From an uncultured bacterium (GTDB taxonomy: Bacteria > Bacillota > Clostridia > Lachnospirales > Lachnospiraceae): a stretch of 37,220 nt of DNA. Below, in pieces: positions 1-8,666 of this stretch; positions within the stretch are counted from its first letter, which is position 1; the number at the start of each line of letters is the position of its first letter. A program made the position numbers and the translations under genes. The notes under the pieces are model-generated. The model searched no databases, was not told the DNA's origin, and was given only the letters and a program-made list of their open reading frames with translations. The stretch covers positions 1-37,220 of the forward strand of contig CAJMQE010000034.1 of NCBI GenBank assembly GCA_905215405.1. Reading direction: 5' to 3'.

Positions 1-80
1 CATTCTCACAGCCCTTTATTTATTTGCTTCGTGGACATCGAAATTAATTCTTATTAAATACAGATACTATCACCTTTCAA
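1..80 (-). promoter_or_regulatory. Promoter and RBS of a gene leaving the left edge
   Basis: On the minus strand an ATG occupies positions 3-1. It is preceded by AAAGGG about 8 nt upstream. A sigma-A-like promoter lies further up: -35 TTGAAA (80-75), 17-bp spacer, -10 TTAATA (57-52). Only the start codon of the gene is inside the window, so its product cannot be named. The promoter lies just past the end of the adenylyltransferase gene, so the unseen gene probably has its own transcript. Confidence 0.4.
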
Positions 81-82
81 AA

Positions 83-96
83 ATAAGGATCCTTAT
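83..96 (-). terminator. Short palindrome after the ANT(6) gene, possible weak terminator
   Basis: ATAAGGATCCTTAT is a perfect 14-bp palindrome 7 bp beyond the stop codon of the adenylyltransferase gene. On the minus strand it is followed directly by a run of five T. The stem is only about 5 bp once a loop is allowed, so termination would be weak. It also lies close to the -35 box of the next gene, so an operator is an alternative reading. Confidence 0.3.
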
Positions 97-103
97 CAAA
101 TCA

Positions 104-976
104 TCAGTAAATTTCTGCAGCATCTTTAGGTAAATCACGTACATGTGCAAGAAACTTTCTGGCAGCATTTGCTTCCTTTTCATTATATCGATATCCGGTT
201 TGCTCAGAAACCCAGCGCGCCGTTTCCTCAAACAGATCACACATCACCTCTATCGCCTTCCATGCTTTACAGATATCTGAATCAAAATAGGTGGACAAAT
301 ATCTATCATACTCTTCACTCGTCAGCCATCGATACATATATTTTGCTGATTTACCAACAGAAACGCGAAAGTCCGTCTTAACCCCGACTTTCCATGAGAG
401 CATTTTCTCCAGTTGTTTTCGAACCACATAATTGGTTATATCCTGGACATATGGAATCTCTTCTCTCCATAATCCCTTGGCGATATTATTGCTGCACCAC
501 CAGAATTCATTACAACACGCATGGTACTGCTCCTGACTTGGCATTTTGATCCAGTATTGTTCATCCGTAGCCTTCTTTATTTCAGGTAACCTATGATTCT
601 TGTCCAGCAGGATCCTGCACAATTTATCTTTTAGAATGTTATTTTTTGCATGGATAAATGTTTCTACATGGATGTCCATCCGTACTCCATCATCAAATTG
701 AACCAGCCAGCCATACATGTTCGACTTATCAGATCTATAATTAGGATTTTCATCCGGATACTGCATATACATAACATTTCCAAAATGTTTCAGCCACTCT
801 TTATCTTTGATAAAGCTCTCCGTTTCATCAACAACATATACAATATCATAATCCTGAAAAATATCCTTATCCGCATGTTCATTTGTTCTGGACCCATTCA
901 TGTAAACCGCCATAATTCTTTGGTCATCTTTTGCAACATTTAAAATTAATTCATATATTTCTTTTTCATTTCTCAT
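104..976 (-). CDS. Aminoglycoside 6-adenylyltransferase family protein (ANT(6)/AadE-like)
   Basis: A 290-residue cytoplasmic nucleotidyltransferase of the streptomycin adenylyltransferase family, which transfers AMP from ATP to the 6-hydroxyl of streptomycin-type aminoglycosides. The N-terminal nucleotidyltransferase signature is clear: MNGSRTN at about residues 26-32, then DIFQDYDIVYVV with the metal-binding D-x-D near residues 42-44. The C-terminal helical region (WWCSNNIAKGLWREEIPY, later KFLAHVRDLP) is typical of AadE proteins, and the length (290, against roughly 285-300) indicates a complete gene. A strong RBS (GGGGAG) precedes the ATG, with a good promoter further upstream. No transposon, integrase or second resistance gene is visible, so it looks like a resident chromosomal member. 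The substrate is inferred from family only; divergent chromosomal members need not give clinical resistance. Confidence 0.88.
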   Translation of the reverse strand: MRNEKEIYELILNVAKDDQRIMAVYMNGSRTNEHADKDIFQDYDIVYVVDETESFIKDKEWLKHFGNVMYMQYPDENPNYRSDKSNMYGWLVQFDDGVRMDIHVETFIHAKNNILKDKLCRILLDKNHRLPEIKKATDEQYWIKMPSQEQYHACCNEFWWCSNNIAKGLWREEIPYVQDITNYVVRKQLEKMLSWKVGVKTDFRVSVGKSAKYMYRWLTSEEYDRYLSTYFDSDICKAWKAIEVMCDLFEETARWVSEQTGYRYNEKEANAARKFLAHVRDLPKDAAEIY

Positions 977-1032
977 AATTGCCCCCGCTCCCCTATAAAA
1001 TAAATGTTAATTTTTTAGTGAATTATAGAATA

Positions 1033-1062
1033 ATTATATTCTCACTACTGTGCATTTTTCAA
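1033..1062 (-). promoter_or_regulatory. Sigma-A promoter of the ANT(6) gene
   Basis: On the minus strand: -35 TTGAAA (1062-1057), 18-bp spacer, -10 TATAAT (1038-1033, perfect consensus), about 57 bp upstream of the ATG at 976. Confidence 0.6.
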
Positions 1063-1080
1063 GTAATTCCAAATAAAAGG

Positions 1081-1120
1081 AGACCTCATAGAAAGGAATT
1101 TCTTCCCTTCTACAAGGTCT
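1081..1120 (-). terminator. Imperfect hairpin, possible purL terminator
   Basis: A 40-bp inverted repeat with outer arms AGACCT/AGGTCT and inner arms TAGAA/TTCTA separated by small internal loops. On the minus strand it is followed by CTCCTTTTATTT. It lies about 110 bp beyond the purL stop and just before the ANT(6) promoter, a sensible place for a terminator. The U-tract is interrupted, so confidence is moderate. The rest of the 977-1229 gap holds only the ANT(6) promoter. Confidence 0.4.
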
Positions 1121-1229
1121 ATAAAACACGTTATTTTCTTATTATCCATAGCTGTCTTTCAATTCTCCGCGGAAGGCTTGATTGCCTTTTAAGGGAAAAG
1201 TGAAGTGCCCTGGAATAATAACTTTTCTA

Positions 1230-4200
1230 TTATTTAAAATACTTCACGCCTGATTCAAAGATCTTAAGATCCTGTTCTCCATAAATATTGATTGCAACAG
1301 AATCTCCACGTCTTTCTGAATGGGCCATCTTACCAAGACATCTTCCATCAGGACTTGTGATACCTTCAATTGCCATATAGGATCCGTTGACATTCCATTC
1401 TTCATCCATCGAAATATTTCCTTCAGGATCACAGTACTGTGTGGCAACCTGTCCATTTTCAAATAATTTCTTGATCCATTTATCTGATGCAACAAAACGT
1501 CCTTCACCATGAGATGCTGGATTACAGTAAACGCCTCCGAGTTTTGCCTCCTGTAACCATGGGGATTTATTTGTTACTACTTTTGTATAGACCATCTTAG
1601 ATATATGTCTGTTAATCGTATTATAAGTTAATGTAGGTGCATCTGCATTCTGGCCAACAATATCACCATTTGGTACAAGACCGAGTTTAATGAGTGCCTG
1701 GAAGCCATTACAGATACCAAGTGCAAGTCCATCTCTCTCATTCAGAAGTTTTTCAACTGCCTCTTTAATCTTTGCATTTCTAAATGCAGTAGCAAAGAAT
1801 TTTGCGGAACCATCTGGTTCATCACCAGCTGAGAAACCTCCTGGGAACATAATGATCTGTGACTGTCCAATTGCTTTCTCAAATTCTTCAACCGACTCTC
1901 TGATTCCCTGTGCATCAAGGTTCTTAAATACTTTGACAATGACATCTGCGCCGGCTCTTTCAAATGCCTTAGTACTGTCATATTCACAGTTCGTACCTGG
2001 GAATACTGGAATAAATACAGTTGGTCTTGCAACTTTATGCTTGCAGATATGAATGCTATCTGCATTATAAAGTTTCGTTTCAATTGCTGTTGTATCTTCG
2101 ACAGCCTTTGTTGGGAATACCTTTTCAAGTGGTGCTTTCCATGTATTCAGTGCTTCTTCTACAGTAATTGTAACATCTTCATACTGGAATTTTGCATCTC
2201 CAGTTACTTCGCCGACTTTTGTATATGCAACTGTAATATTTTGAAGTTCATCAGCTGGAACTTCTGCTACGATACAGCCAAAAGCTGGAGCAAACAGATC
2301 TTCTTTTGCAACTGAATGATCAATTACAAATCCCATTTTATTACCAAATGCCATCTTACATAATGCTGGTACAAGACCTTTTGCTTCCAGAACGTAGGCA
2401 GATACAACTGTCTTATTCTGAATCATAGTATGCAGCGCTGTATAAAGTTTCTTGATCTGTTCATAGTCTGGAACATCATAATTATCTTTTGCAATATCAA
2501 ATCTAACAAGAACATTGCCTGCTTTCTTAAGTTCAGGAGTGATAATATCCTGCTCTTTTGCAACATCAACTGCAAAAGATACAAGTGTAGGTGGAACATC
2601 GATATCTTCAAATGTACCAGACATACTATCCTTACCACCGATTGATGGAAGACCAAATCCAAGCTGTGCATCATATGCACCAAGAAGTGCAGCAAATGGC
2701 TGGCTCCAACGAGATGGATCTTCTGTCATTCTTCTGAAATATTCCTGGAATGTAAATCTGATCTTACTAAAATCACCGCCTGCTGCCACGATCTTAGCAA
2801 CAGAATCCACGATTGCATACATTGCACCATGGTATGGGCTCCATTTTGAAAGATATGGATCAAATCCATAACTCATCATTGTAACAGTATCACATTTTCC
2901 TTTCAGGACTGGCAATTTTGCAACCATAGTCTGTACTTCGGTCAGCTGATATTTTCCACCGTATGGCATAAATACAGATCCAGCTCCGATTGATCCATCA
3001 AATCTTTCCACAAGTCCTTTCTGTGAACACTGGTTCAGATCTGCAAGAGTTGTCATCCATTTGTCTCTGACATCTTTCACTTCAGGTTTTACAAACATAT
3101 TCTGCTCTTTTTCAGGGACATCAACACGAACAGTTGTCTCCTGATGTGCACCGTTTGTATCCAAAAATGCTCTGGACAGATTTACGATTTCTTTTCCTCT
3201 CCACTCTAAAACAAGTCTTGGAGACTCTGTTACAATTGCAACTTCAGTAGCTTCCAGATTTTCTTCTGCTGCATAAGCAAGGAATTGTTTTACATCCTTT
3301 GGATCAATTACAACAGCCATACGTTCCTGTGATTCAGAAATTGCAATTTCTGTACCATCAAGACCGGCATATTTTTTAGGTACTTTATCAAGAGAGATCT
3401 TCAGACCATCTGCTAATTCACCAATCGCAACGGATACACCGCCTGCGCCAAAGTCATTACACTTTTTGATCAGTTTGCTAACTTCTTCTCTTCTGAATAA
3501 TCTCTGGATTTTTCTTTCTGTTGGCGCATTTCCCTTCTGAACTTCAGCTCCACATGTTTCAATGGATTCTTCTGTATGAACTTTAGAGGAACCTGTTGCA
3601 CCACCACAGCCGTCACGGCCTGTTTCTCCGCCAAGTAAAATAATAATATCTCCTGGATCAGATGTTTCTCTGATAACAGCTCTTCTTGGAGCAGCACCCA
3701 TTACGGCACCGATTTCCATTCTTTTTGCCACATAATCAGGATGATAGATTTCTTTTACATAGCCAGTTGCAAGACCAATCTGGTTACCATATGAACTATA
3801 TCCGTTTGCAGCACTGCGAACAAGTTTCTTTTGTGGCAGTTTACCATGTAATGTTTCAGACATCGGTCTTGTCGGATCTGCAGCACCAGTAATACGCATT
3901 GCCTGATATACATAAGTTCTTCCTGACAATGGATCTCTGATTGCACCACCAAGACAGGTAGCTGCACCACCAAATGGTTCTATTTCTGTTGGATGGTTAT
4001 GAGTTTCGTTCTTAAAGTTAACAAGCCATTCTTCTTCCACACCGTCAACTTCAACTGGAACAACAATACTGCAGGCATTGATTTCATCTGATTCTTCCTG
4101 ATCAGCAAGCTTTCCTTCTTTTTTCAGTTTACGCATTGCCATAAGAGCAAGATCCATCAGGCAGACAAATTTATCTTCTCTTCCTTTAAAGATTTCATCA

Positions 4201-4982
4201 CGGTCTGCAAGATATTTCTTATATGTAGATTCCATGACTTCTTTATAGAATCCTTCTTCAAATGTAACGTCTTTTAGTTCTGTTGAGAATGTTGTATGAC
4301 GACAGTGGTCTGACCAGTAAGTGTCAAGAACGCGAATTTCTGTCATAGATGGATCTCTTTTTTCTTCATTTCTAAAATAATTCTGAATATGAAGGAAATC
4401 CTTGAATGTCATTGCAAGTCCAAGTGATGAATATAATTCATTCAACTCGTCTTCTGACATATCTTTGAAATTGTTAAATATGATTACGTCTGCTGGTTCT
4501 TCGTATTCTGCAACCAATGTCTCTGGAACATCTTTTGCAGCTTCTCTTGAATCAACAGGATTGATACAGTGATTTTTGATCTTTTCTTTTTCATCCTCAG
4601 TTAATTTACCAGTAACAACATAGGTAACAGCTGACTTAATGACCGGATTTTCATTTTCATTCAGGAACTTTACGCACTGTACTGCTGAATCCGCACGCTG
4701 GTCAAACTGTCCAGGTAAAAATTCTACTGCAAAAACAAAATCATCAGCCTTTGTATCAAATGTCATTTCATAGACATTATCTACAGGTGGTTCAGAAAAT
4801 ACTGTTGTAAGAGCTTTCTCATATGTCTCTCCGGACAGATTTTCAATATCATATCTGATCAGGACCCTGACATCAGATATCGTCTTGATTCCCAGATAAC
4901 TGCTGATCTCTCCTCTTAATTCTTTTGCTTTAACAGCAAATGGTGTCTTCTTCTCAACAAACACTCGTCTTACGCCACTCAT
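1230..4982 (-). CDS. purL: Phosphoribosylformylglycinamidine synthase, single-chain
   Basis: FGAM synthase, the fourth step of de novo purine synthesis: FGAR + ATP + glutamine gives FGAM. At 1250 residues it is the large one-chain form that carries its own glutaminase, unlike the separate PurS/PurQ/PurL of Bacillus. The synthetase core shows RVLDTYWSDHCRHTTF (about 221-236), NFKNETHNHPTEIEPFGGAAT, a GAGGVSVAIGELADG nucleotide-binding stretch and LGFGLPSIGGKDSMSGTF. The class-I glutamine amidotransferase domain starts near residue 987 (FIPVFPGTNCEYD), with the nucleophilic Cys in LALGICNGF at about residue 1090 and the His of NPASHGEGRF. The RBS CTGGAGG lies 5 nt from the ATG. No other pur genes are adjacent, so it appears to be transcribed alone. 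I see no purine riboswitch in its leader. Confidence 0.97.
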   Translation of the reverse strand: MSGVRRVFVEKKTPFAVKAKELRGEISSYLGIKTISDVRVLIRYDIENLSGETYEKALTTVFSEPPVDNVYEMTFDTKADDFVFAVEFLPGQFDQRADSAVQCVKFLNENENPVIKSAVTYVVTGKLTEDEKEKIKNHCINPVDSREAAKDVPETLVAEYEEPADVIIFNNFKDMSEDELNELYSSLGLAMTFKDFLHIQNYFRNEEKRDPSMTEIRVLDTYWSDHCRHTTFSTELKDVTFEEGFYKEVMESTYKKYLADRDEIFKGREDKFVCLMDLALMAMRKLKKEGKLADQEESDEINACSIVVPVEVDGVEEEWLVNFKNETHNHPTEIEPFGGAATCLGGAIRDPLSGRTYVYQAMRITGAADPTRPMSETLHGKLPQKKLVRSAANGYSSYGNQIGLATGYVKEIYHPDYVAKRMEIGAVMGAAPRRAVIRETSDPGDIIILLGGETGRDGCGGATGSSKVHTEESIETCGAEVQKGNAPTERKIQRLFRREEVSKLIKKCNDFGAGGVSVAIGELADGLKISLDKVPKKYAGLDGTEIAISESQERMAVVIDPKDVKQFLAYAAEENLEATEVAIVTESPRLVLEWRGKEIVNLSRAFLDTNGAHQETTVRVDVPEKEQNMFVKPEVKDVRDKWMTTLADLNQCSQKGLVERFDGSIGAGSVFMPYGGKYQLTEVQTMVAKLPVLKGKCDTVTMMSYGFDPYLSKWSPYHGAMYAIVDSVAKIVAAGGDFSKIRFTFQEYFRRMTEDPSRWSQPFAALLGAYDAQLGFGLPSIGGKDSMSGTFEDIDVPPTLVSFAVDVAKEQDIITPELKKAGNVLVRFDIAKDNYDVPDYEQIKKLYTALHTMIQNKTVVSAYVLEAKGLVPALCKMAFGNKMGFVIDHSVAKEDLFAPAFGCIVAEVPADELQNITVAYTKVGEVTGDAKFQYEDVTITVEEALNTWKAPLEKVFPTKAVEDTTAIETKLYNADSIHICKHKVARPTVFIPVFPGTNCEYDSTKAFERAGADVIVKVFKNLDAQGIRESVEEFEKAIGQSQIIMFPGGFSAGDEPDGSAKFFATAFRNAKIKEAVEKLLNERDGLALGICNGFQALIKLGLVPNGDIVGQNADAPTLTYNTINRHISKMVYTKVVTNKSPWLQEAKLGGVYCNPASHGEGRFVASDKWIKKLFENGQVATQYCDPEGNISMDEEWNVNGSYMAIEGITSPDGRCLGKMAHSERRGDSVAINIYGEQDLKIFESGVKYFK

Positions 4983-5130
4983 ATTAACCTCCAGATTGTA
5001 TTAAATTTTTAACGTAGCTGTGCTACATCAATTCAACTTTATCTACTCGATAGTTATTGAATTTCGCTATAGTATTACAAATCTTTTGAAAATATACGAA
5101 AAATTTTCAAAAAATTCAAGAACATTTACT

Positions 5131-5160
5131 ATAGTAACACATTTCATAGTGATTGCACAA
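5131..5160 (-). promoter_or_regulatory. Candidate purL promoter
   Basis: On the minus strand: -35 TTGTGC (5160-5155), 18-bp spacer, -10 TACTAT (5136-5131), about 150 bp upstream of the purL ATG. A second TACTATAG occurs at 5067-5074 but lacks a good -35. The leader has a small GTAGC-ACA-GCTAC hairpin (5013-5025) near the RBS but no terminator and no riboswitch-like fold that I can recognise. Confidence 0.4.
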
Positions 5161-5174
5161 TTAATAATTTAAAT

Positions 5175-6110
5175 TTATTCATGCATTCTGCGAATTATTT
5201 TATAAATGACCGCATTTTCCATGACCATTGGCGATGTATGCGCAAAAAATACAATACCGTCTGTTGGCGAAAAGATCTGCCCTTTCACATATCCTTCATA
5301 AGGATCCAGAATTTCAGCGATCAAATCACCGTGAAATACAGGATCACCAGGTTCTTTATATCTTCGATAGAATCCAGCCTTATCCGATTGAACAACTTTC
5401 AGATCCTCTTCCTTGATCACACTGGCAATATAACCACTATGATTATTATATTTCAGAATCCCCATTCTTGTCAGGAAACGCAGAACTGATGAAATTGCCT
5501 GACGGGCTGATTTTTCATCAACTAGATCTGTACTGTTCGTATATATTGAAAAAGCATTTGTGCCATTCATCTGCCAGTTATAATTTAATGTTGCTGTATC
5601 GACCGGCTTCGGCTTTCTAATGACTACATACTGCAGGCCAAAAAGATTAGCAAGACTTGGACTCTGGTATCCGGTCTCCATCATTCTGACATGCGGAATA
5701 AAGTCTCCAGGCATATAAAAACTTGCGAATTGAATTCCATAATTGTAGCCTCTGACCCGTTCAAACAGTGCGGAAGCAATCTGTTTTGTGGTATCCCCCT
5801 GCTCCTGGCCGGGAAATACTCTGTTAATATCCACATTATCGATTGCCCAGAATCGTTTTTCTACATTCATCGAATAGTGATTGACCGACGGCACCACCAG
5901 AATTTCGTGGCCATGAGAAATCGCACCATGTTCTTCCAACTGTTTTAATATTTTTACCAGCTGGGAACAGATATAAAGCTGCTGTCTTTCATTTCCCCGC
6001 ATCGCCCCAACGATGCAGGCAGACTTATCTCCATGACCGAACCGGTAGCCTACGATTTCAAAATCCTCCCGATATAATGCTTTCAATGAATAGATTACTT
6101 CCTTTGTCAT
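5175..6110 (-). CDS. Degenerate M14/aspartoacylase-like protein lacking zinc ligands
   Basis: A 311-residue protein of the succinylglutamate desuccinylase/aspartoacylase (M14-type) family and a paralogue of the gene just upstream. The fold landmarks align, but the active site does not. The neighbour's zinc motif GIHGDE is GAMRGNE here (His to Arg, Glu kept, near residues 36-42). The neighbour's IDLHSS is IQFASF (His to Ala). The catalytic Glu of VVEMG falls in SIYTN. The C-terminal beta-rich domain (GDLIAEILDPYEGYVKGQIFSPTDGIVFF) is well preserved, so this is not random decay: the frame is open, the length is normal and an RBS (AGGAAGGAAAG) is present. It ends the minus-strand cluster, 63 bp after the active paralogue. 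I infer a non-catalytic partner or ligand-binding role; the function is unknown. Confidence 0.82.
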   Translation of the reverse strand: MTKEVIYSLKALYREDFEIVGYRFGHGDKSACIVGAMRGNERQQLYICSQLVKILKQLEEHGAISHGHEILVVPSVNHYSMNVEKRFWAIDNVDINRVFPGQEQGDTTKQIASALFERVRGYNYGIQFASFYMPGDFIPHVRMMETGYQSPSLANLFGLQYVVIRKPKPVDTATLNYNWQMNGTNAFSIYTNSTDLVDEKSARQAISSVLRFLTRMGILKYNNHSGYIASVIKEEDLKVVQSDKAGFYRRYKEPGDPVFHGDLIAEILDPYEGYVKGQIFSPTDGIVFFAHTSPMVMENAVIYKIIRRMHE

Positions 6111-6173
6111 AACTTTCCTTCCTGCCTGCTCCTAAGACTTCCTGATTCCTGTATAATAACTTTTTTTCTTCTA

Positions 6174-7136
6174 TTACATCTTTACGCTTTGTACTGGTTT
6201 ATCCGGTTTTCCGCTATGTACTCGTGCCAGTAATGCGCCTTTATAGACCACTGGATTTTCTCTGATCGTAAATATGATCCCATCATATGGCGAGTTGATT
6301 GTCTGTAGCACTTTTCCTTCGATCGGTTCAATTACCTCTCCAATTCTCTGCCCCTTTTTGACCATTCCAAGATCATCGATCTGAGATATAAAGATCCCAG
6401 ATTCTTCTGCATGAAAAAATTCCACTTCCCCTTCTGTTGAAACAATTGATTCTTTGATTTTAGGTTTTTCCTCGTCCCAAATACCCATTTCAATCAGAAG
6501 ATTAAAAACTCCATCTATCAGCTGTCTGCAGTAACGATTTGTAATACGCAGTCCGACTCCCATTTCCACAACGAGTGTCGGAACACTCATGCTGTTCAGA
6601 CTATATGCAAGTGTTGCATCTAATACTGTAATCGAAGAGTAGATCCAGATAAAATCGGCATTGAGCATTTTGGCGTAGGGTAAGAGTTTATCTGCTGCAT
6701 TTTCATTGATTCTTACCTGCGGTGCTTCTTTGACAAACACATTACTAGAATGCAGATCTATACAAATATCGCTTCCAATAATATCATTTACAAGTCCCGC
6801 TGCAACGTATTCTGCCATTGCACCATGCTTATCCCCAGGAAACACACTGTTCATGTCCAGATCGAACATTGGAATTCCTCTGGTTCCAGTATCCACGCCA
6901 AGTGGATTGACACATGGATAAATGTCGATGATTCCCTTTAGTCTTTCTGGGTGTTCCTTTACCCTGCGAATCACTTCATAATATACATACTGCCCATCCA
7001 GTTCATCACCATGAATTCCTGTTACCAGAGAAACCCTTTTTTCTTTTCCATTGCACTGTTCTGGTTCCAGTCTGTTCTTCTGAATTACAATCTTTTCGTC
7101 AACTGGCATTTCTAACGTTACTACTTCCTGTATCAT
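6174..7136 (-). CDS. Succinylglutamate desuccinylase/aspartoacylase family zinc hydrolase
   Basis: A 320-residue cytoplasmic M14-type metallohydrolase. The family cleaves amide bonds of small N-acylated substrates, such as N-acetyl-aspartate or N-succinyl-glutamate. Zinc ligands are intact: the His-x-x-Glu of SLVTGIHGDELDG (about residues 38-50) and the third ligand His of ICIDLHSSNVF. The catalytic Glu is in VPTLVVEMGVG. A C-terminal beta-barrel with a lipoyl-like hairpin follows (GQRIGEVIEPIEGKVL, then SPYDGIIF). The ATG is 2 bp from the stop of the FapA-like gene, with AAGGAGC as RBS, so the two are almost certainly co-transcribed and translationally coupled. The substrate cannot be told from sequence. 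A link to acylated amino acids or to the polymer-like FapA protein is inference from position. Confidence 0.88.
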   Translation of the reverse strand: MIQEVVTLEMPVDEKIVIQKNRLEPEQCNGKEKRVSLVTGIHGDELDGQYVYYEVIRRVKEHPERLKGIIDIYPCVNPLGVDTGTRGIPMFDLDMNSVFPGDKHGAMAEYVAAGLVNDIIGSDICIDLHSSNVFVKEAPQVRINENAADKLLPYAKMLNADFIWIYSSITVLDATLAYSLNSMSVPTLVVEMGVGLRITNRYCRQLIDGVFNLLIEMGIWDEEKPKIKESIVSTEGEVEFFHAEESGIFISQIDDLGMVKKGQRIGEVIEPIEGKVLQTINSPYDGIIFTIRENPVVYKGALLARVHSGKPDKPVQSVKM

Positions 7137-7138
7137 GT

Positions 7139-8566
7139 CTACGCTCCTTGGTTGTCGTCTAAACCTCTCACCACAATCTCATCATTGAATTTTCTTACAG
7201 CAACTTCTTTGGTTGCGACCTGTGATTCATAAATAATTCCATTGATAAATATCCTTACGTTCGGATAAAAAACATTATGTATCACAATTTCCGAGCTGTT
7301 TGAAGTACAAATCAGATCATACATAGCCCTGCGCTGTTCTTCCAGTTTGCTTCTCTGTGCCGTTTTGATTACTTTCGCCTGGAATACTCTTGTATAATTT
7401 TCCTGATTGACCGCTTCTGGCTTATACGCCTTTAATTTATTTAATTTATCCATAGCTTCTGTCAGAAGCTTTACTTCTTTGTCTACTGCTTTGATATCTG
7501 CCAGCAACTTATTATAAGATGCTGTAATCTCTTTCGTAACTCCTGTAGCGACATTGGTAATCATATATGCTTCATTTCCACAGTTATATGTTTCAATTCC
7601 CTTAACACCGTGTACATTACCTCCAAGAATCGTAGCCTTTCTGCCTTCGACCGTAATCTTGGATTCTGAATAAACATCACTATTCAGGATATAACTTGCT
7701 TTTATTTCTCCTTTTGCACGAACTTTAGCATTTTCAAAGAATTTAGCTGAAATATTTCCCTGTGCCTCAATTCTTCCACATCCTTTGGCCTGAACACCTT
7801 CACTCAGAATAATATCCTTACCAGCTTTAATTGATGCGCCGCCAACATGTCCGTCTATTAAAACATTTCCACTTGCTGTAATACTAATTCCGGAAACAAC
7901 ATTTCCCTTAATCTGTACGTCTCCATCGAAATCAATATTTCCATGAGAAAAATCAACATCTGTATTGACTTCATATACGTCGTTGATAATAATCTCACCA
8001 TTTCTGTATTCAATTTTTCCTTTTGTGTTTGCTGTATATGTTGTTTTATCATCTGAAACAACAAAACCTCTGCCTCGTAAGACCATCATTGGTCTACCTG
8101 GTTTTGGAACTTTTAATTTACCGCTTACATCAAACCCGAACACACCATTGGTAGGTGGTGTGTAAATGGCAACAACATCCCCCTGCTGTACCATCTCAAA
8201 CATCTGCACATTCAGATAATCCACCGATCCATCAGGAAGGACTTTGGGTTTAAACTCAACTTTGGACTTCATTGGATACTCATAGGATCCGTCCTTACCA
8301 TTTTCAGCCTGCTTTCCTTCTGCAATCAGTACCGCTGTTTCATAAATCTGATTTTTGATCATATCTTCGATCTTTCCCTCAATAATTCCCATCTTTACTT
8401 CATTATCCCGCAACGCAGTTTTTATTTCATCTAACGTATATGTCTCATCCTCATTAGGTGTACTTAAAAACATGGTAGCTTCCATATGATCCTGGGAAAT
8501 ATTAATACGAATATATTTTCCTCTCGCACTATAATCCATTTCTTCCTGCAATCCCGAAATATCCAT
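7139..8566 (-). CDS. FapA family (DUF342) polymer-forming-like protein
   Basis: A 475-residue DUF342/FapA protein. The N-terminal part is an alpha/beta domain (about 1-190). A right-handed beta-helix-like segment follows, full of short hydrophobic and glycine repeats (GDVQIKGNVVSGISITASG, then VLIDGHVGGASIKAGKDI and ILEAQGNIS-like turns, about 215-330). Next come a coiled coil (LLADIKAVDKEVKLLTEAMDKLNKLK, near 355-380) and a short beta-rich tail. FapA proteins are named for flagellar assembly in Vibrio, but no flagellar gene is visible here. There is no signal peptide, so it is cytoplasmic. RBS AGGAG lies 5 nt before the ATG. It is the second gene of the cluster, 99 bp after the repeat-protein gene and 2 bp before the aspartoacylase-like gene. 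Confidence 0.88.
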   Translation of the reverse strand: MDISGLQEEMDYSARGKYIRINISQDHMEATMFLSTPNEDETYTLDEIKTALRDNEVKMGIIEGKIEDMIKNQIYETAVLIAEGKQAENGKDGSYEYPMKSKVEFKPKVLPDGSVDYLNVQMFEMVQQGDVVAIYTPPTNGVFGFDVSGKLKVPKPGRPMMVLRGRGFVVSDDKTTYTANTKGKIEYRNGEIIINDVYEVNTDVDFSHGNIDFDGDVQIKGNVVSGISITASGNVLIDGHVGGASIKAGKDIILSEGVQAKGCGRIEAQGNISAKFFENAKVRAKGEIKASYILNSDVYSESKITVEGRKATILGGNVHGVKGIETYNCGNEAYMITNVATGVTKEITASYNKLLADIKAVDKEVKLLTEAMDKLNKLKAYKPEAVNQENYTRVFQAKVIKTAQRSKLEEQRRAMYDLICTSNSSEIVIHNVFYPNVRIFINGIIYESQVATKEVAVRKFNDEIVVRGLDDNQGA

Positions 8567-8600
8567 ATAGACTCCTGCTTTCTTAATTAATTTCCTTTAC

Positions 8601-8666
8601 TTCTCCATTACCTGTTTCTCCAATGCGTTTCTCAGACGCTATCTCCAATTGTGTTTCTCGATTCAC
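8601..8666 (-). repeat. Degenerate 13-14-bp tandem repeat at the 3' end of the repeat-protein gene
   Basis: About five units based on TTTCTCCAATGYG (plus-strand reading) run head to tail from 8601 to the stop codon at 8666-8668, filling most of the 99-bp gap to fapA. Units are diverged, each with a TTCTC core. The array starts at the stop codon, like the other 3'-end arrays in this window. Confidence 0.5.

Noticed and set aside
979..1203. Small plus-strand gene between ANT(6) and purL
   Set aside because: No Shine-Dalgarno, no recognisable product, and it crosses the likely purL terminator hairpin and the ANT(6) promoter.
4983..5174. Purine riboswitch before purL
   Set aside because: I could not find the conserved purine aptamer loops or a terminator/antiterminator pair; only a small hairpin at 5013-5025.
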